64,000 nucleotides of DNA from Minicystis rosea (GCA_001931535.1 CP016211.1:10214377-10278376), one strand, 5' to 3'. Shown: positions 33,236 through 42,604, counted from the stretch's first letter. Translations and numbers: made by a program. The notes: generated by a model not told the origin, from the letters alone.

Positions 33236-34483
33236 ATGCGGCTCCTGCCCGGATCGCGTGTCGGGCTCGTGATCGGCCTCGCTTTGTTCGCCGCAGGGGC
33301 ATGCTCCAAGACGCCGCACTTCGTCTCCGATCAGAGCGGGGGCGCGGGCGGCAGCACGTCGACGGGCACCATGACTGGGGCAGGTGGTGCTGCTCCAACG
33401 CCGTGCGTGCGAACCGCCGACTGCAACATGCTCGACGCGCCGTGCGCGCATCCTCTCTGCGACGAGGGTGTTTGCAAGGTGCAATACGCGCCCTTGGGCG
33501 ATCCGACACCGCTCCAGATCCCCGGCGACTGCACGGAGAACGTATGCGACGGCGCGGGGAACGTGATCATCTCCACCGACATCACCGACGTGCCCGACGA
33601 CGGTAACCCCTGCACGAACGACTCGTGTGATGGGATGAAACCCGTTCACGTGAGCGTGCCTGCTGGGCAAGCTTGCGGGGCCGCGACGGACATGAAGTGC
33701 GACGCCGGTGGCCGGTGCACCGGCTGCACGAAAGCCGCGGATTGCGGGGCGACAGGCGCTTGCTTCACCTGGACGTGCGATGCCGATCACGTCTGCCAAC
33801 AGGCGTTCGTGCCCGCGGGCATGGGCGAACCCGGCGGCGATGCCCCAGGGGACTGCAAGCGCAACGCATGCGACGGCAACGGCGGTGTGGTGATCGTGCC
33901 CGCGCCCATCGATCTGCCGGCGAACCCGAGCACGTGCACGCTCGCCGCGTGCCTCGGTCAAAACCCCACGACGGCCCCGGCGGAAGCCGGCGTGATGTGC
34001 TCCGGCGGCACCTGCGATGGCATGGGCCACTGCGGGAGCTGCGCGAAGGACGCAGACTGCGGCGCTCCCTCGGCATGCGCGACGCCGACGTGCGTGGGCG
34101 GACACTGCTCGGAGGTCTTCGCGCCGCTCGGAACGCCGGCACCGCCGCAAACGACAGGCGATTGCCACGACAAGGTGTGCGACGGCAACGGCGCGATCAC
34201 GGACGCGCCCAACGACGCCGATGTGCCTCCGAGCACGAACGCCTGCATCACGATGAGCTGCAAGGACGGCGCGATCGTCATGACCGCGGTGCCCGTGCCG
34301 AGCAGCAACGATCCCTGCATCGAGGACGGCTGCGATCCCGCGACCGGCGTGTTCCACGAGCCGCGCCCGAACGGCACCGACTGCGGCGGCTGCTCGATCT
34401 GCGACAGCGGCGCTTGCGTCGATCCGTGCCCCAACATCGGCTGCTTCTGCGCCGGCTTGGCGTGCGATTGCAGCACCCGGTGA
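33236..34483 (+). CDS. Cys-rich secreted lipoprotein with repeated CDGxG modules
   Basis: The protein has 415 residues from the ATG at 33236. The signal SRVGLVIGLALFAAGACSKTP gives a lipid-anchored Cys, and a Gly/Thr linker (GGAGGSTSTGTMTGAGGA) follows. The rest consists of irregular repeats of about 60 residues built from GDCxxNVCDGxGN...I.TDIxDVPDDGNPCTNDSC-like pieces, with six or more Cys each. This looks like tandem disulfide modules exposed at the surface. No catalytic residues were seen. Similar repeat proteins are frequent in Polyangiales; the role is unknown. Confidence 0.82.
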   Translation: MRLLPGSRVGLVIGLALFAAGACSKTPHFVSDQSGGAGGSTSTGTMTGAGGAAPTPCVRTADCNMLDAPCAHPLCDEGVCKVQYAPLGDPTPLQIPGDCTENVCDGAGNVIISTDITDVPDDGNPCTNDSCDGMKPVHVSVPAGQACGAATDMKCDAGGRCTGCTKAADCGATGACFTWTCDADHVCQQAFVPAGMGEPGGDAPGDCKRNACDGNGGVVIVPAPIDLPANPSTCTLAACLGQNPTTAPAEAGVMCSGGTCDGMGHCGSCAKDADCGAPSACATPTCVGGHCSEVFAPLGTPAPPQTTGDCHDKVCDGNGAITDAPNDADVPPSTNACITMSCKDGAIVMTAVPVPSSNDPCIEDGCDPATGVFHEPRPNGTDCGGCSICDSGACVDPCPNIGCFCAGLACDCSTR

Positions 34484-34568
34484 TCAACGGCGCGACGCAC
34501 TGCGGCGCTCCAAGAGCGGATCCGCAGAGAAACCTCCACAGGTTGGACCGGGTGCGGGCGAGAGCGGG

Positions 34569-35042
34569 TCAGCCGTAGCGCACCGCGATGATTTCGAGGT
34601 CCGTCTCGCCGGCGGGGCGGCGCACCGTGACGACGTCGCCGGGGCGTTTGCCGAGCAGGGCGCGGCCGACGGGGGAGCGCCAGCTGATGCGGTTGACCTT
34701 CATGTCGCTCTCGTCCTCGCCGACGATCACGTAGGTGCTGCGCGCGCCCGATTCGTCCTCGAGCTCGACGGCGGCGCCGAAGAAGACTTTGTCGCCGCGC
34801 TGCTCCTTCGGATCGACCACGACGGCGTGCTCGAGGCGCTTGGAGAGGAAGTTGATGCGGCGATCGATCTCACGGAGCCGCTTCTTCCCGTAGATGTACT
34901 CGGCGTTCTCCGATCGATCGCCCTGCGCGGCCGCGTCGGCGACTTCTTGCACCGTCTTCGGGCGCTCGACGGTGCGCAGGCGCAAGAGCTCGTCCGAGAG
35001 CCGGCGCGCGCCGTCGGGGGTGATGTAGTTCGGATCGGGCAC
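34569..35042 (-). CDS. greB: Transcript cleavage factor GreB
   Basis: This 157-residue protein rescues arrested RNA polymerase by stimulating cleavage of the transcript. The N-terminal coiled coil carries the acidic tip AAQGDRSENAEYIYGKKRLREIDRRI, and SKRLE follows. The YGKKRLREIDRRI stretch is typical of GreB rather than GreA. The C-terminal FKBP-like domain reads VFFGAAVELEDESG, ISWRSPVGRALLGKRPGDVVTVRRPAG. It is divergent from the S46 peptidase gene with 61 bp between the starts. Confidence 0.92.
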   Translation of the reverse strand: MPDPNYITPDGARRLSDELLRLRTVERPKTVQEVADAAAQGDRSENAEYIYGKKRLREIDRRINFLSKRLEHAVVVDPKEQRGDKVFFGAAVELEDESGARSTYVIVGEDESDMKVNRISWRSPVGRALLGKRPGDVVTVRRPAGETDLEIIAVRYG

Positions 35043-35103
35043 GGTCTCGGCGTTCTATCACGCCGTGTTTCCGCGCGGCGAAGCGGGTGCTATCAGGGCG
35101 ACC

Positions 35104-37386
35104 ATGCTGCGCCGCTCGCCGCTCGCCTGCTCGATCGCGCTTTTGACCGCCGCCCTCGCGGCCTGCGATCCCGAGATCCCGCCGCCCGAGGTGCCGAAGA
35201 CGGAGCCCGCGCCGAGCGCGTCCGCTTCGGCCGAGCCCGCGAAGAAGGAGCCCGTGCCCTACGTCTCCGGCGGGATGTGGATGCCGGAGCAGATCCCGGA
35301 GCACGCGCAGACGCTCAAGGCGCTCGGGCTCGAGGTCGATCCGGGGGCGCTCGCCGATCCGACGTCGGGCGTGCTCGGCGCGATCGTCAGCCTCGGCGGC
35401 TGCTCGGCGTCGTTCATCTCCGAGGACGGGCTCATCGCGACCAACCACCACTGCGCCGTGGCCGCGCTCCAATACAACTCGACGCCGAAGGAGAACCTCC
35501 TCCAGGACGGCTTCGTCGCCAAGACGCGCGCCGAAGAGCGGTGGAACGGGCCCTCCGCGCGCGTGTACGTGACCACCGCCCTGCGCGACGTGACGAAGCA
35601 GGTGAAGGACGGGCTCGACACGATCAAGGACGACATCGCCCGCACCAAGAAGATCGACGAGCACACCAAGGCACTCGTCGCCGAGTGCGAGAAGGGGCGG
35701 CCCGATCGGCGCTGCTCGGTGGCGGAGTACTTCGGCGGCGGGCAGTACCGGCTGATCGAGCAGCTCGAGATCAAGGACGTGCGCCTCGTGTTCGCGCCGC
35801 ACGATCAGATCGGCGACTTCGGCGGCGAGATCGACAACTGGCACTGGCCGCGGCACTCGGGCGACGTCGCGCTCTTCCGCGCGTACGTGGGCAAGGACAA
35901 CAAGCCCGCCGATCACGCCGCGGACAACGTCCCCTATCACCCGCCGCACCGGCTCAAGATCGCGAGCAAGCCGCTCGACGAAGGCGATCTCGTGCTCGTC
36001 ACGGGCTACCCGGGCGTGACCAACCGCGTGCGCACCGCGACCGAGGCGGAGGAGGCGACGAGCTTCACCTACCCGTACCGGATCCAGCAGTTCGAGGAGT
36101 ACATCGCGCTGCTCGACGTGCTGCGCCCGAAGAGCGAGGAGATGAAGCTCAAGGGCACCCCGCTCTGGCGCTCGCTGAACAACGCGCGCACCAAGTACAA
36201 GGGCATCGTCGACGGCCTCGTGAAGGGCGGGCTCGCCGCCAAGAAGGCCAAGAACGACGCCGAGCTCAAGGCTTGGATCGACGCCGATCCGAGCCGCAAG
36301 GCGCAGTACGGCGACGTGCTCGACAAGATGAAGACGCTCGTCGACGATCGCAAGAAGACGCGCGCCCACGACGTGGAGCTCGCCTTCGGCGCGCGCTTCG
36401 TGAGCTTGTTCGGCGCGGCGAACACCATCGTGCGCATGGCCGAAGAGCGCGCCAAGCCCGACGCGGAGCGCGAGCCGGCGTACCAGCAGCGCAACTGGGA
36501 GCGCTTCGCGCAGGACCAGGAGACGGTCCAGAAGCGCTACGACCGCACGATCGAGAAGGCGCTCTTCAAGCTCACGCTGGAGCGCGGGCTGCGCCTGCCC
36601 GCGGACGAGCAGCCGGAGACGATCGCCGCGGTGCTCGGCAAGACCAAGGGCAAGCCGAAGGATGCCGCGATCGACAAGGCCATCGACGCGCTCTACGACA
36701 AGTCGATCCTCGAGGACGTGAAGAAGCGCGTCGAGCTCATCAAGACGGCGACCACCGCCGATCTCAAGAAGAGCAAGGACCCGCTGATCAAGCTCGCGCT
36801 CAAGCTGCGTCCGGCCATGAAGGCGATGGAGGATCGCGAGAAGGCCAGCGCGGGCGCGCAGCTCCTCCTGCGGCCGCGCTACGCCGATGCGCTGCGCGCC
36901 TTCGGCGGCAAGTCGCTCGCGCCCGACGCCAACGGCACGCTGCGCATCACCTACGGCACCGTGCGCGGCTACCGCGCCACGCCGGAGGCGCCCGAATTCG
37001 TGCCCTTCACGAGCGTCTCGGGGATGGTCAAGAAGAACACGGGCACCTGGCCCTTCGACGCGCCCAAGTACCTGCTCGACGCGGTGAAGGCGAAGAAGTT
37101 CGGGCCCTATTCGGCGGCGAACCTCAACGAGGTGCCGATCGACTTCCTCTCCGATCTCGACATCACCGGCGGCAACTCGGGCTCGGCGACGCTCAACGGG
37201 CGCGGCGAGATCGTGGGCCTCGCGTTCGACGGCAACTACGAGGCGATGGCCTCCGACTGGCTGTTCATGCCCGAGATCACGCGCACCATCCACGTCGACT
37301 TCCGCTACGTGCTCTGGCTGCTGGACGCGGTGTACCCGGGGCACCATCTGATTCAGGAAATGGGCGGCAAGCCCGCATTCCAGTGA
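35104..37386 (+). CDS. S46-family dipeptidyl-peptidase (DPP7-like), lipoprotein
   Basis: This 760-residue S46 peptidase removes N-terminal dipeptides from oligopeptides in the periplasm. The signal ACSIALLTAALAAC suggests lipidation at Cys21. The triad is His116 in TNHHC, Asp254 in WPRHSGD and Ser692 in GGNSGS. The S46 mark GGMWMPEQ is at 56-63. Eighteen residues after the catalytic Ser lies Gly710 (FDGN); in characterised members Gly at this place goes with hydrophobic P1 preference (DPP7/DapBII), and Arg with acidic preference (DPP11). The DPP7 type is therefore favoured. Peptide deformylase follows after 7 bp in the same operon. The start at 35104 is chosen for the signal peptide. Confidence 0.93.
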   Translation: MLRRSPLACSIALLTAALAACDPEIPPPEVPKTEPAPSASASAEPAKKEPVPYVSGGMWMPEQIPEHAQTLKALGLEVDPGALADPTSGVLGAIVSLGGCSASFISEDGLIATNHHCAVAALQYNSTPKENLLQDGFVAKTRAEERWNGPSARVYVTTALRDVTKQVKDGLDTIKDDIARTKKIDEHTKALVAECEKGRPDRRCSVAEYFGGGQYRLIEQLEIKDVRLVFAPHDQIGDFGGEIDNWHWPRHSGDVALFRAYVGKDNKPADHAADNVPYHPPHRLKIASKPLDEGDLVLVTGYPGVTNRVRTATEAEEATSFTYPYRIQQFEEYIALLDVLRPKSEEMKLKGTPLWRSLNNARTKYKGIVDGLVKGGLAAKKAKNDAELKAWIDADPSRKAQYGDVLDKMKTLVDDRKKTRAHDVELAFGARFVSLFGAANTIVRMAEERAKPDAEREPAYQQRNWERFAQDQETVQKRYDRTIEKALFKLTLERGLRLPADEQPETIAAVLGKTKGKPKDAAIDKAIDALYDKSILEDVKKRVELIKTATTADLKKSKDPLIKLALKLRPAMKAMEDREKASAGAQLLLRPRYADALRAFGGKSLAPDANGTLRITYGTVRGYRATPEAPEFVPFTSVSGMVKKNTGTWPFDAPKYLLDAVKAKKFGPYSAANLNEVPIDFLSDLDITGGNSGSATLNGRGEIVGLAFDGNYEAMASDWLFMPEITRTIHVDFRYVLWLLDAVYPGHHLIQEMGGKPAFQ

Positions 37387-37393
37387 GGTGATC

Positions 37394-37984
37394 ATGGCGC
37401 TTCCTCCGATCGTCCAGGCCGGTAGCCCGGTGTTGCGCGCCGCTGCGGCGCCGGTGCCCGCGGAGATGCTCGGGACGAAGAAGCTCCGCGATCTCGCGGC
37501 GACGATGGCCGAGGTGATGCGCAAGGCGCCGGGCGTCGGCCTGGCGGCGCCGCAGATCGGCATCGGCCTCGCGCTCATCGTGCTGGAGGACGGCGAGTCG
37601 TTGATGAGCCGCCTCGGCCCGGAGGAGCGCGAGGTGCGCGGGCGCGTCGCGTTCCCGCTCAAGGTGATCGCCAACCCGGTCCTGACCACGCACGGGACCG
37701 GGCGAGCGACGTTCTTCGAAGGGTGCTTGAGCGTGCCCGGCTACATGGCGCTGGTGGAGCGCGATCTCGAGGTCGAGGTGCGCGGCGTCGACGAGAAGGG
37801 CGATCCCGTGGCGTGGCGCGTGTCCGGCTGGCCGGCGCGGATCCTCCAGCACGAGGTCGATCACCTGCGCGGCACGCTCTACGTGGATCGGATGATCACG
37901 CGGACGTTCACCGCGAACGCCGAGGCCCCGCGCTGGATCTCGATGCCGGCGGACGAGGTGAAGCGCGCCGTCGGCGGCGGCTGA
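37394..37984 (+). CDS. def: Peptide deformylase
   Basis: This 196-residue metalloenzyme removes the formyl group from nascent proteins. The three motifs are GVGLAAPQIG (47-56), EGCLSVPG with metal ligand Cys111, and HEVDH with ligands His153 and His157 and catalytic Glu154. An insertion around residues 66-88 (EDGESLMSRLGPEEREVRG) is common in non-classical bacterial deformylases. The ATG at 37394 is preferred over the GTG 6 nt earlier because GAGGTGA lies directly before it. It is co-transcribed with the S46 peptidase. Its stop is immediately followed by a tandem hairpin repeat. Confidence 0.94.
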   Translation: MALPPIVQAGSPVLRAAAAPVPAEMLGTKKLRDLAATMAEVMRKAPGVGLAAPQIGIGLALIVLEDGESLMSRLGPEEREVRGRVAFPLKVIANPVLTTHGTGRATFFEGCLSVPGYMALVERDLEVEVRGVDEKGDPVAWRVSGWPARILQHEVDHLRGTLYVDRMITRTFTANAEAPRWISMPADEVKRAVGGG

Positions 37985-38200
37985 TCAGCGCTGGCCCGTC
38001 CAGCGCGGGGCTTGGGGCCGCTTGCGGCCCCATCGTGATCAGCGCTGGCCCCGTCCAGCGCGGGGTTTGGGGCCGCTTGCGGCCCCATCGTGATCAGCGC
38101 TGGCCCGTCCAGCGCGGGGCTTGGGGCCGCTTGCGGCCCCATCGTGATCAGCGCTGGCCCCGTCCAGCGCGGGGTTTGGGGCCGCTTGCGGCCCCATCGT
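37983..38200 (+). repeat. Tandem array of four 54/55-bp double-hairpin repeats
   Basis: Units begin with GATCAGCGCTGG at 37983, 38037, 38092 and 38146, and a fifth GATC is at 38201. They alternate 54 and 55 bp, so the array is really two identical 109-bp dimers. Units 1 and 3 have CGTCC and GGGGCTT; units 2 and 4 have CCGTCC and GGGGTTT. Each unit holds two palindromes, AGCGCTGG/CCAGCGC and GGGGCCGC-TT-GCGGCCCC. The array overlaps the def stop and lies between convergent genes. Related copies are at 8877-8936 and 52381-52488. Confidence 0.92.
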
Positions 38201-38228
38201 GATCAGCGCTCGCTCGTTCGACGCGGAC

Positions 38229-38645
38229 CTACTTGCCCGCGTACTTGCCGCAACAGCCCAGCTCGAAGTCGCAGAGGTGGGCAGGCTTCGTCTCGAAGCA
38301 GATGCCGGTGAAGCCTTCGTTCACCGTGCAGACGCACTTGATCTTGTGGTTGCCCTGGAGGTCGACGTTGGGGGCGCAGCTCGCCTTCGCGTTGCCGGGG
38401 AAGCCGTTGCATTGGAACGCGCAGCTACACGTGTCGACGCCGTTGGAGGAGCAGTCCGCTTCGCAGTTGTCGAAGACGCCGGAGCCGGTGCTCGGCGTGC
38501 CGCCCGTGCCGCCGAAACCGCCGGCGCCCTGACCGCCCCCGCCGGACGGCTCGCCCGCGACGATCACCGTGTTGCCGCAGCCAGGGCCGATCATCGCGAA
38601 CGTCACGAAGACGATCCCCAAGATGGCCGGCGCGCGCGTCCTCAT
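38229..38645 (-). CDS. Cys-rich predicted lipoprotein
   Basis: The protein has 138 residues. The N-terminus RAPAILGIVFVTFAMIGPGC is a lipoprotein signal with the anchor Cys in GPGC. A Gly/Thr linker follows (GGGGQGAGGFGGTGGTPSTG), and then about 85 residues with twelve Cys, for example CEADCSSNGVDTCSCAFQC and CVCTVNEGFTGICF. This is a compact disulfide domain of unknown function. It converges on def across the repeat array. Confidence 0.78.
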   Translation of the reverse strand: MRTRAPAILGIVFVTFAMIGPGCGNTVIVAGEPSGGGGQGAGGFGGTGGTPSTGSGVFDNCEADCSSNGVDTCSCAFQCNGFPGNAKASCAPNVDLQGNHKIKCVCTVNEGFTGICFETKPAHLCDFELGCCGKYAGK

Positions 38646-38976
38646 GGCCCATTCTGTGGAGCATGGGGGCCGCCCACATCACGAAATCGTCGAGCGTTGT
38701 AACTTTCCACTGAAACCACAAAGGTTTCACGGACACGGGACGGCGAGACGAGCGCGTCGAAACCGTGCGCGAACCGGGAACAACCTCCGGAGGGTGCTGT
38801 CGATGGTAGGCGTGACGACGATGCACCGTCGCTGAGCCGAGCGCGCGAGAGCGCGCTGGATCGATGGGGATCGTCGCAAGAGCTCTGTCGAAGGGCGCGC
38901 AGAGGTGCGTGCTCTCCGACTGAATCAAACCGTCCGACACCGCCGCCCGACGCGGGATGGAAGGCTGGGTATTCCG
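38646..38976. other. Intergenic region, divergent promoters expected
   Basis: These 331 bp lie between a minus-strand lipoprotein gene and the plus-strand AgmX-like gene. Two small hairpins are visible: GAAACC-ACAAA-GGTTTC near 38713-38729, and AGCGCGC-GAGA-GCGCGCT near 38840-38857. No convincing promoter pair, RNA gene or open frame with a ribosome site was found. Confidence 0.5.
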
Positions 38977-40563
38977 ATGACCACGCAGAAGCCGTTCTCG
39001 TTCTCCAACAACTCGAACCCCTTCATGCTGGCCCTCGAGCCGAAGAACCCCTTCCTCACGACGCGCTCCGACGAGGTCGCCGACGACGCGCCCGAGGGCT
39101 CGTACACGTACAAGCTCGTGCAGAACGGGCCCGAGGTCCCCGCCGAGGAGTGCGAGGTCGCGGTCGCGGCCGTCGAGATCATGATTCGTTGGGGCACGAC
39201 CGTGCTGCACGTCGCGGAGCTGTCGCCGCCGCGGTCGTTCTACGTGGGCGAGGAGCAGGGCAAGGGGCAGCCCAAGGCGGACTTCTTCCTGCCCGAGGAG
39301 AAGCTGGGCACGCGGCGCATGCCGGTCGTGATCGCGGATCAGGGCGCGGTGAAGCTCGTGATCCCCGCGGGTGCGACCGGCACCGTGACGATGCCCGGCG
39401 CGGCCGCGAAGAGCGTGCGTGAGCTCGTCGCCACCGCCGAGCCGTGCGCCGAGATGACGGGCGCGTGCCTCGTCGCGCTGCCGACGGGCGCGCGGGCGGC
39501 GATCGAGGTCTCCGGCATCTCGTTCGAGATCACGGCGGAGAACGCGGGCAAGAAGGCGAGCCGCGTGGCGCTCAAGGGCGACGCGCTGCCTTACACGGGC
39601 CTGTCGTTCCTCATCCACGCCGGCCTGCTCGCGGCCACCGCGCTGTTCATGCCGTCGATGGTGATGGCCGACGAGGATCGGATCACCGAGGACCAGAAGT
39701 ACATGCTCATGCAGGCGCTCTCCGCCAGCGCGGAGAAGGAGCCGGACCAGAAGGAAGAGAAGATCGTCGACAACAACAAGCCCGCGAACGGCGGCGAGGT
39801 CGGCGAGGCGAGCAAGGGCGAGATGGGCAAGGCCGGCGACGTGAACAGCCGCAACGCGAACCGCAGGTTCGCCGTCGAGGGCAAGAGCGAGGAGCGCTTC
39901 CTCTCGCGCCACGAAGCCGTCCAGCAGGCGCGTGACTTCGGGATGATCGGGATCCTCCAGAGCTTGGAGGGCTCGGTGAATTCGCCGACCTCGCCGTGGG
40001 GTCGCGAGGTCGCGATGGGCGGTGACGAGAAGAGCGCGAAGGGGAACATCTTCGGCGAGACGATCGGCGACGCGGCCGGCAGCGGCGGCCTCAACCTCAC
40101 CGGCATCGGCGAGTCCGGCGGCGGGAGCGGCGAGGGCATCGGCGTGGGCCGCGTGGGCACGATCGGACACGACTTCACCGGCGGCAACGGCCACTCGATC
40201 GGCCGGATCAACGGGCGCCACCAGGCGAAGTCGCCGAGCATGATCCACACCGGCGTTGCCAACGTGAACGGCCGGCTCCCGCCCGAGGTGATCCAGCGCG
40301 TGGTGCGCCAGAACCACGGTCGCTTCAAGGCCTGCTACGAGAACGGCCTGCGCAACAACCCGAGCCTCGCCGGGCGCGTCTCGGTGCGGTTCGTGATCGG
40401 TCGCGACGGCGACGTCTCCAACGTGGGCAACGGCGGCTCGGATCTGCCGGACGCGGGCGTGGTCTCGTGCGTGACGCGGGCCTTCTACGGGCTCAGCTTC
40501 CCGCACCCGGAGAACGGGATCGTGACGGTGACGTACCCGATTGTGTTCTCGCCCGCGAACTGA
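38977..40563 (+). CDS. AgmX/PglI C-terminal domain protein
   Basis: The protein has 528 residues from the ATG at 38977. The first 200 residues are beta-rich and include VEIMIRWGTTVLHVAELSPPRSFYVGEE, an FHA-like or adaptor-type fold. One membrane span follows near 207-225 (GLSFLIHAGLLAATALFMP). A Gly-rich periplasmic linker (GSGGLNLTGIGESGGGSGEG) leads to a TonB-like C-terminal domain, VIQRVVRQNHGRFKACYENGLRNNPSLAGRVSVRFVIGRDG, as found in myxobacterial AgmX/PglI gliding and secretion proteins. It could transmit energy or connect an inner-membrane complex to the outer membrane. An intrinsic terminator follows. The role in motility is by family analogy only. Confidence 0.85.
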   Translation: MTTQKPFSFSNNSNPFMLALEPKNPFLTTRSDEVADDAPEGSYTYKLVQNGPEVPAEECEVAVAAVEIMIRWGTTVLHVAELSPPRSFYVGEEQGKGQPKADFFLPEEKLGTRRMPVVIADQGAVKLVIPAGATGTVTMPGAAAKSVRELVATAEPCAEMTGACLVALPTGARAAIEVSGISFEITAENAGKKASRVALKGDALPYTGLSFLIHAGLLAATALFMPSMVMADEDRITEDQKYMLMQALSASAEKEPDQKEEKIVDNNKPANGGEVGEASKGEMGKAGDVNSRNANRRFAVEGKSEERFLSRHEAVQQARDFGMIGILQSLEGSVNSPTSPWGREVAMGGDEKSAKGNIFGETIGDAAGSGGLNLTGIGESGGGSGEGIGVGRVGTIGHDFTGGNGHSIGRINGRHQAKSPSMIHTGVANVNGRLPPEVIQRVVRQNHGRFKACYENGLRNNPSLAGRVSVRFVIGRDGDVSNVGNGGSDLPDAGVVSCVTRAFYGLSFPHPENGIVTVTYPIVFSPAN

Positions 40564-40585
40564 CGCGTCATCAAGGTTCCCCGCT

Positions 40586-40628
40586 CCGGCGGGTGGCGCT
40601 CAGGAGGCGCCGCCCGCCGGTTTCTTTT
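40586..40628 (+). terminator. Intrinsic terminator after AgmX-like gene
   Basis: CCGGCGGGTGGCGC (40586-40599) pairs with GCGCCGCCCGCCGG (40607-40620) over 14 positions with one G-U pair and a 7-nt loop, followed at once by TTTCTTTT. This is the clearest Rho-independent terminator in the window. It also rules out an early start for the asparaginase gene at 40627. Confidence 0.88.
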
Positions 40629-40701
40629 GTGCCGGCGCGTCGCGTCGGCCGCGCTCGCTGCGTTTGCGGTGCTCGACGCTTGCCACTACGCTCGCGGCCG
40701 C

Positions 40702-41700
40702 GTGCGGCTCCTGCTCATTCACACCGGCGGTACCCTGATGATGCGGCGCGGGGACAACGCCCCGCTGGCCCCCGACGTCTACACGCACGATCTGCTCTCG
40801 GAGCTGCCCATCCTCCGCAAGATCGCCGAGTTCGAGACGCGCATCCTCTTCAACCTCGACTCGAGCAACATGCAGCCGCACCACTGGGTGGAGATCGCCC
40901 GCGCGGTGCACGAGTCGATGGCGCAGTACGACGGGTTCGTCATCGTGCACGGCACCGACACGATGGCCTACACGGCGAGCGCGCTCGCGTTCCTCTTGCC
41001 GGGCCTCGATCGGACGATCGCGTTCACCGGCTCGCAGAAGCCGCTCGTCGACGTGCGCACCGATGCGCGCGCGAACCTCGTCGATGCGTGCCACCTGGCG
41101 ACGCTGCGCATCCCCGAGGTCGGGATCGCCTTCGATTCACGCTTCCTGCGCGGGTGCCGGGCGTCGAAGCTCGACGCGTGGGGGATGAGCGCGTTCGGCT
41201 CGCCCACGTGCGCGCCGCTGGCCGAGCTCGGCATCAGCGTGCGCATCGCGCCGCACGTGCTCCCGCCGCGGCCGCCCGAGCCCTTCGATCCGCGCATCGA
41301 GCCGCGCGTGCTGGCCGTGCGCACCTTCCCCGGCCTGGAGCCGCGCCTGCTTCACGGCGCGCTCGCTGCAGGCGTGAAGGGCATGGTGATCGAGGCCTTC
41401 GGCGCGGGCAACGTGCCGACGATGGAGAACTCGCTGGTGCCGGTGATCGAAGCGGCGCAGGAGCGCGACATCCCCGTCGTCATCGTCAGCCAGACGGCGC
41501 GCGGCATGGTCGATTTCAGCGGCTACGAGGGCGGCGCGGCGGCGCGCGCGGCCGGCGCCATCAGCGGCGGCGACATGACGCCCGAGGCCGCGCTCACCAA
41601 GCTGATGATCACCATGGGCCGCGCCGAGGGCGATCCGCGCGGCCGCATCCGCGCCGCCCGCGCGGCCTTCGCGGTCGCGCGCGCCGGTGAGATGAGCTGA
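40702..41700 (+). CDS. L-asparaginase
   Basis: This 332-residue asparaginase/glutaminase hydrolyses asparagine to aspartate and ammonia. It starts at a GTG at 40702, giving the family N-terminus VRLLLIHTGGTLMM with the nucleophile region T8-G-G-T11; the second catalytic block is VIVHGTDTMAYTASAL, and TGSQKPL follows. There is no signal peptide in this form, so it is the cytoplasmic type. A longer frame from 40627 would begin inside the terminator T-run and is rejected. The EamA gene begins 5 nt after its stop, so the two form an operon. Confidence 0.9.
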   Translation: MRLLLIHTGGTLMMRRGDNAPLAPDVYTHDLLSELPILRKIAEFETRILFNLDSSNMQPHHWVEIARAVHESMAQYDGFVIVHGTDTMAYTASALAFLLPGLDRTIAFTGSQKPLVDVRTDARANLVDACHLATLRIPEVGIAFDSRFLRGCRASKLDAWGMSAFGSPTCAPLAELGISVRIAPHVLPPRPPEPFDPRIEPRVLAVRTFPGLEPRLLHGALAAGVKGMVIEAFGAGNVPTMENSLVPVIEAAQERDIPVVIVSQTARGMVDFSGYEGGAAARAAGAISGGDMTPEAALTKLMITMGRAEGDPRGRIRAARAAFAVARAGEMS

Positions 41701-41704
41701 GCCG

Positions 41705-42604
41705 GTGGCCGCCGGCGCCTCGCATCGCATCCGCAGCGCGGCCGGCTTCGTGCTGCTCGCGAGCGCCGCCTTCGCAGTCGCGAGCCCGCTCGCGCGCTGG
41801 GCTCGGCCCGCGCATCCGCTGGTGGTCGCCTTCGGGCGGCTCTTCATCGCGGCCGTCGCGCTCGCCGCCGTCGATGCCCGCGCGTTGCCGGCGGCGGTGC
41901 GCGGCCTCTCGGCCAAGCAACGCTTCACGGTGCTCTCGGCCGGCGCGTTGCTCGCCGCGCATTTCGCCTGCTTTTTGTGGGGCCTCGAGCACACCTCGCT
42001 GCCGGCCGCGGTGTCGCTCGTGTCGCTCGAGCCGCTCGCCGTGGTCGTGTGCGCGTGGGCCTTCCTCGGCGTGGCGCCGAGCCGCGCGGAGCAGATCGGC
42101 GTGGCGCTGGCGACGACCGGCGCGGTGGTCGTCGCGCAGGGTATCGGCACGGGCGATCACCAGTTGATCGGCGACCTCGTGGTGCTCGTCGCCGTCGCTT
42201 TGTACGGTCTGTACCTGACGGTGGCGCGCGCGTTGAAGGACGCGCTGCCCGCGCGAAGCTACGCGGCGCTCGTGTATGCGAGCGCGGCGGCGACGCTCTG
42301 CGCCATGCTCGTGTTCGCACCGACCGCGTTCGCGAGCCCGGCGTGGCCGCCCCCGGCGCATGCGCTCGTGGCGATCGCCGCGCTCGGGGTGATACCGACG
42401 ATCATCGGCCACACGATGGTGCAGACGGCGTCGCGCTCGCTGCCGCCGGCGATCGTGGCGCTGGTGTCGCCGGGCGAGACGGTGGGGAGCATCGCGATCG
42501 GCGCGGCGCTCCTGGGCGCGGTGCCATCGCGGACGGAGATGATCGGCGCGGCCATCATCGTGGCCGGCTCGGCGGTGGCCATCTTGGCGCCGCGGCAACG
42601 CTGA
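41705..42604 (+). CDS. EamA-family (DMT) transporter
   Basis: This 299-residue inner-membrane carrier has about ten spans in two similar halves. The first half reads GFVLLASAAFAVASPLARWARPAHPLVVAFGR, LEHTSLPAAVSLVSLEPLAVVVCAWAFL; the second has PTIIGHTMVQTASRSLPPAIVALVSPGETV followed by a final span. These are the EamA features of drug/metabolite exporters. The GTG at 41705 lies 4 bp after the asparaginase stop. Export or uptake of amino acids is plausible from this context but not shown. Confidence 0.87.
   Translation: MAAGASHRIRSAAGFVLLASAAFAVASPLARWARPAHPLVVAFGRLFIAAVALAAVDARALPAAVRGLSAKQRFTVLSAGALLAAHFACFLWGLEHTSLPAAVSLVSLEPLAVVVCAWAFLGVAPSRAEQIGVALATTGAVVVAQGIGTGDHQLIGDLVVLVAVALYGLYLTVARALKDALPARSYAALVYASAAATLCAMLVFAPTAFASPAWPPPAHALVAIAALGVIPTIIGHTMVQTASRSLPPAIVALVSPGETVGSIAIGAALLGAVPSRTEMIGAAIIVAGSAVAILAPRQR

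Noticed and set aside
40627..40701. ATG start for asparaginase at 40627
   Set aside because: It lies inside the T-run of a strong intrinsic terminator; the GTG at 40702 gives the normal family N-terminus.
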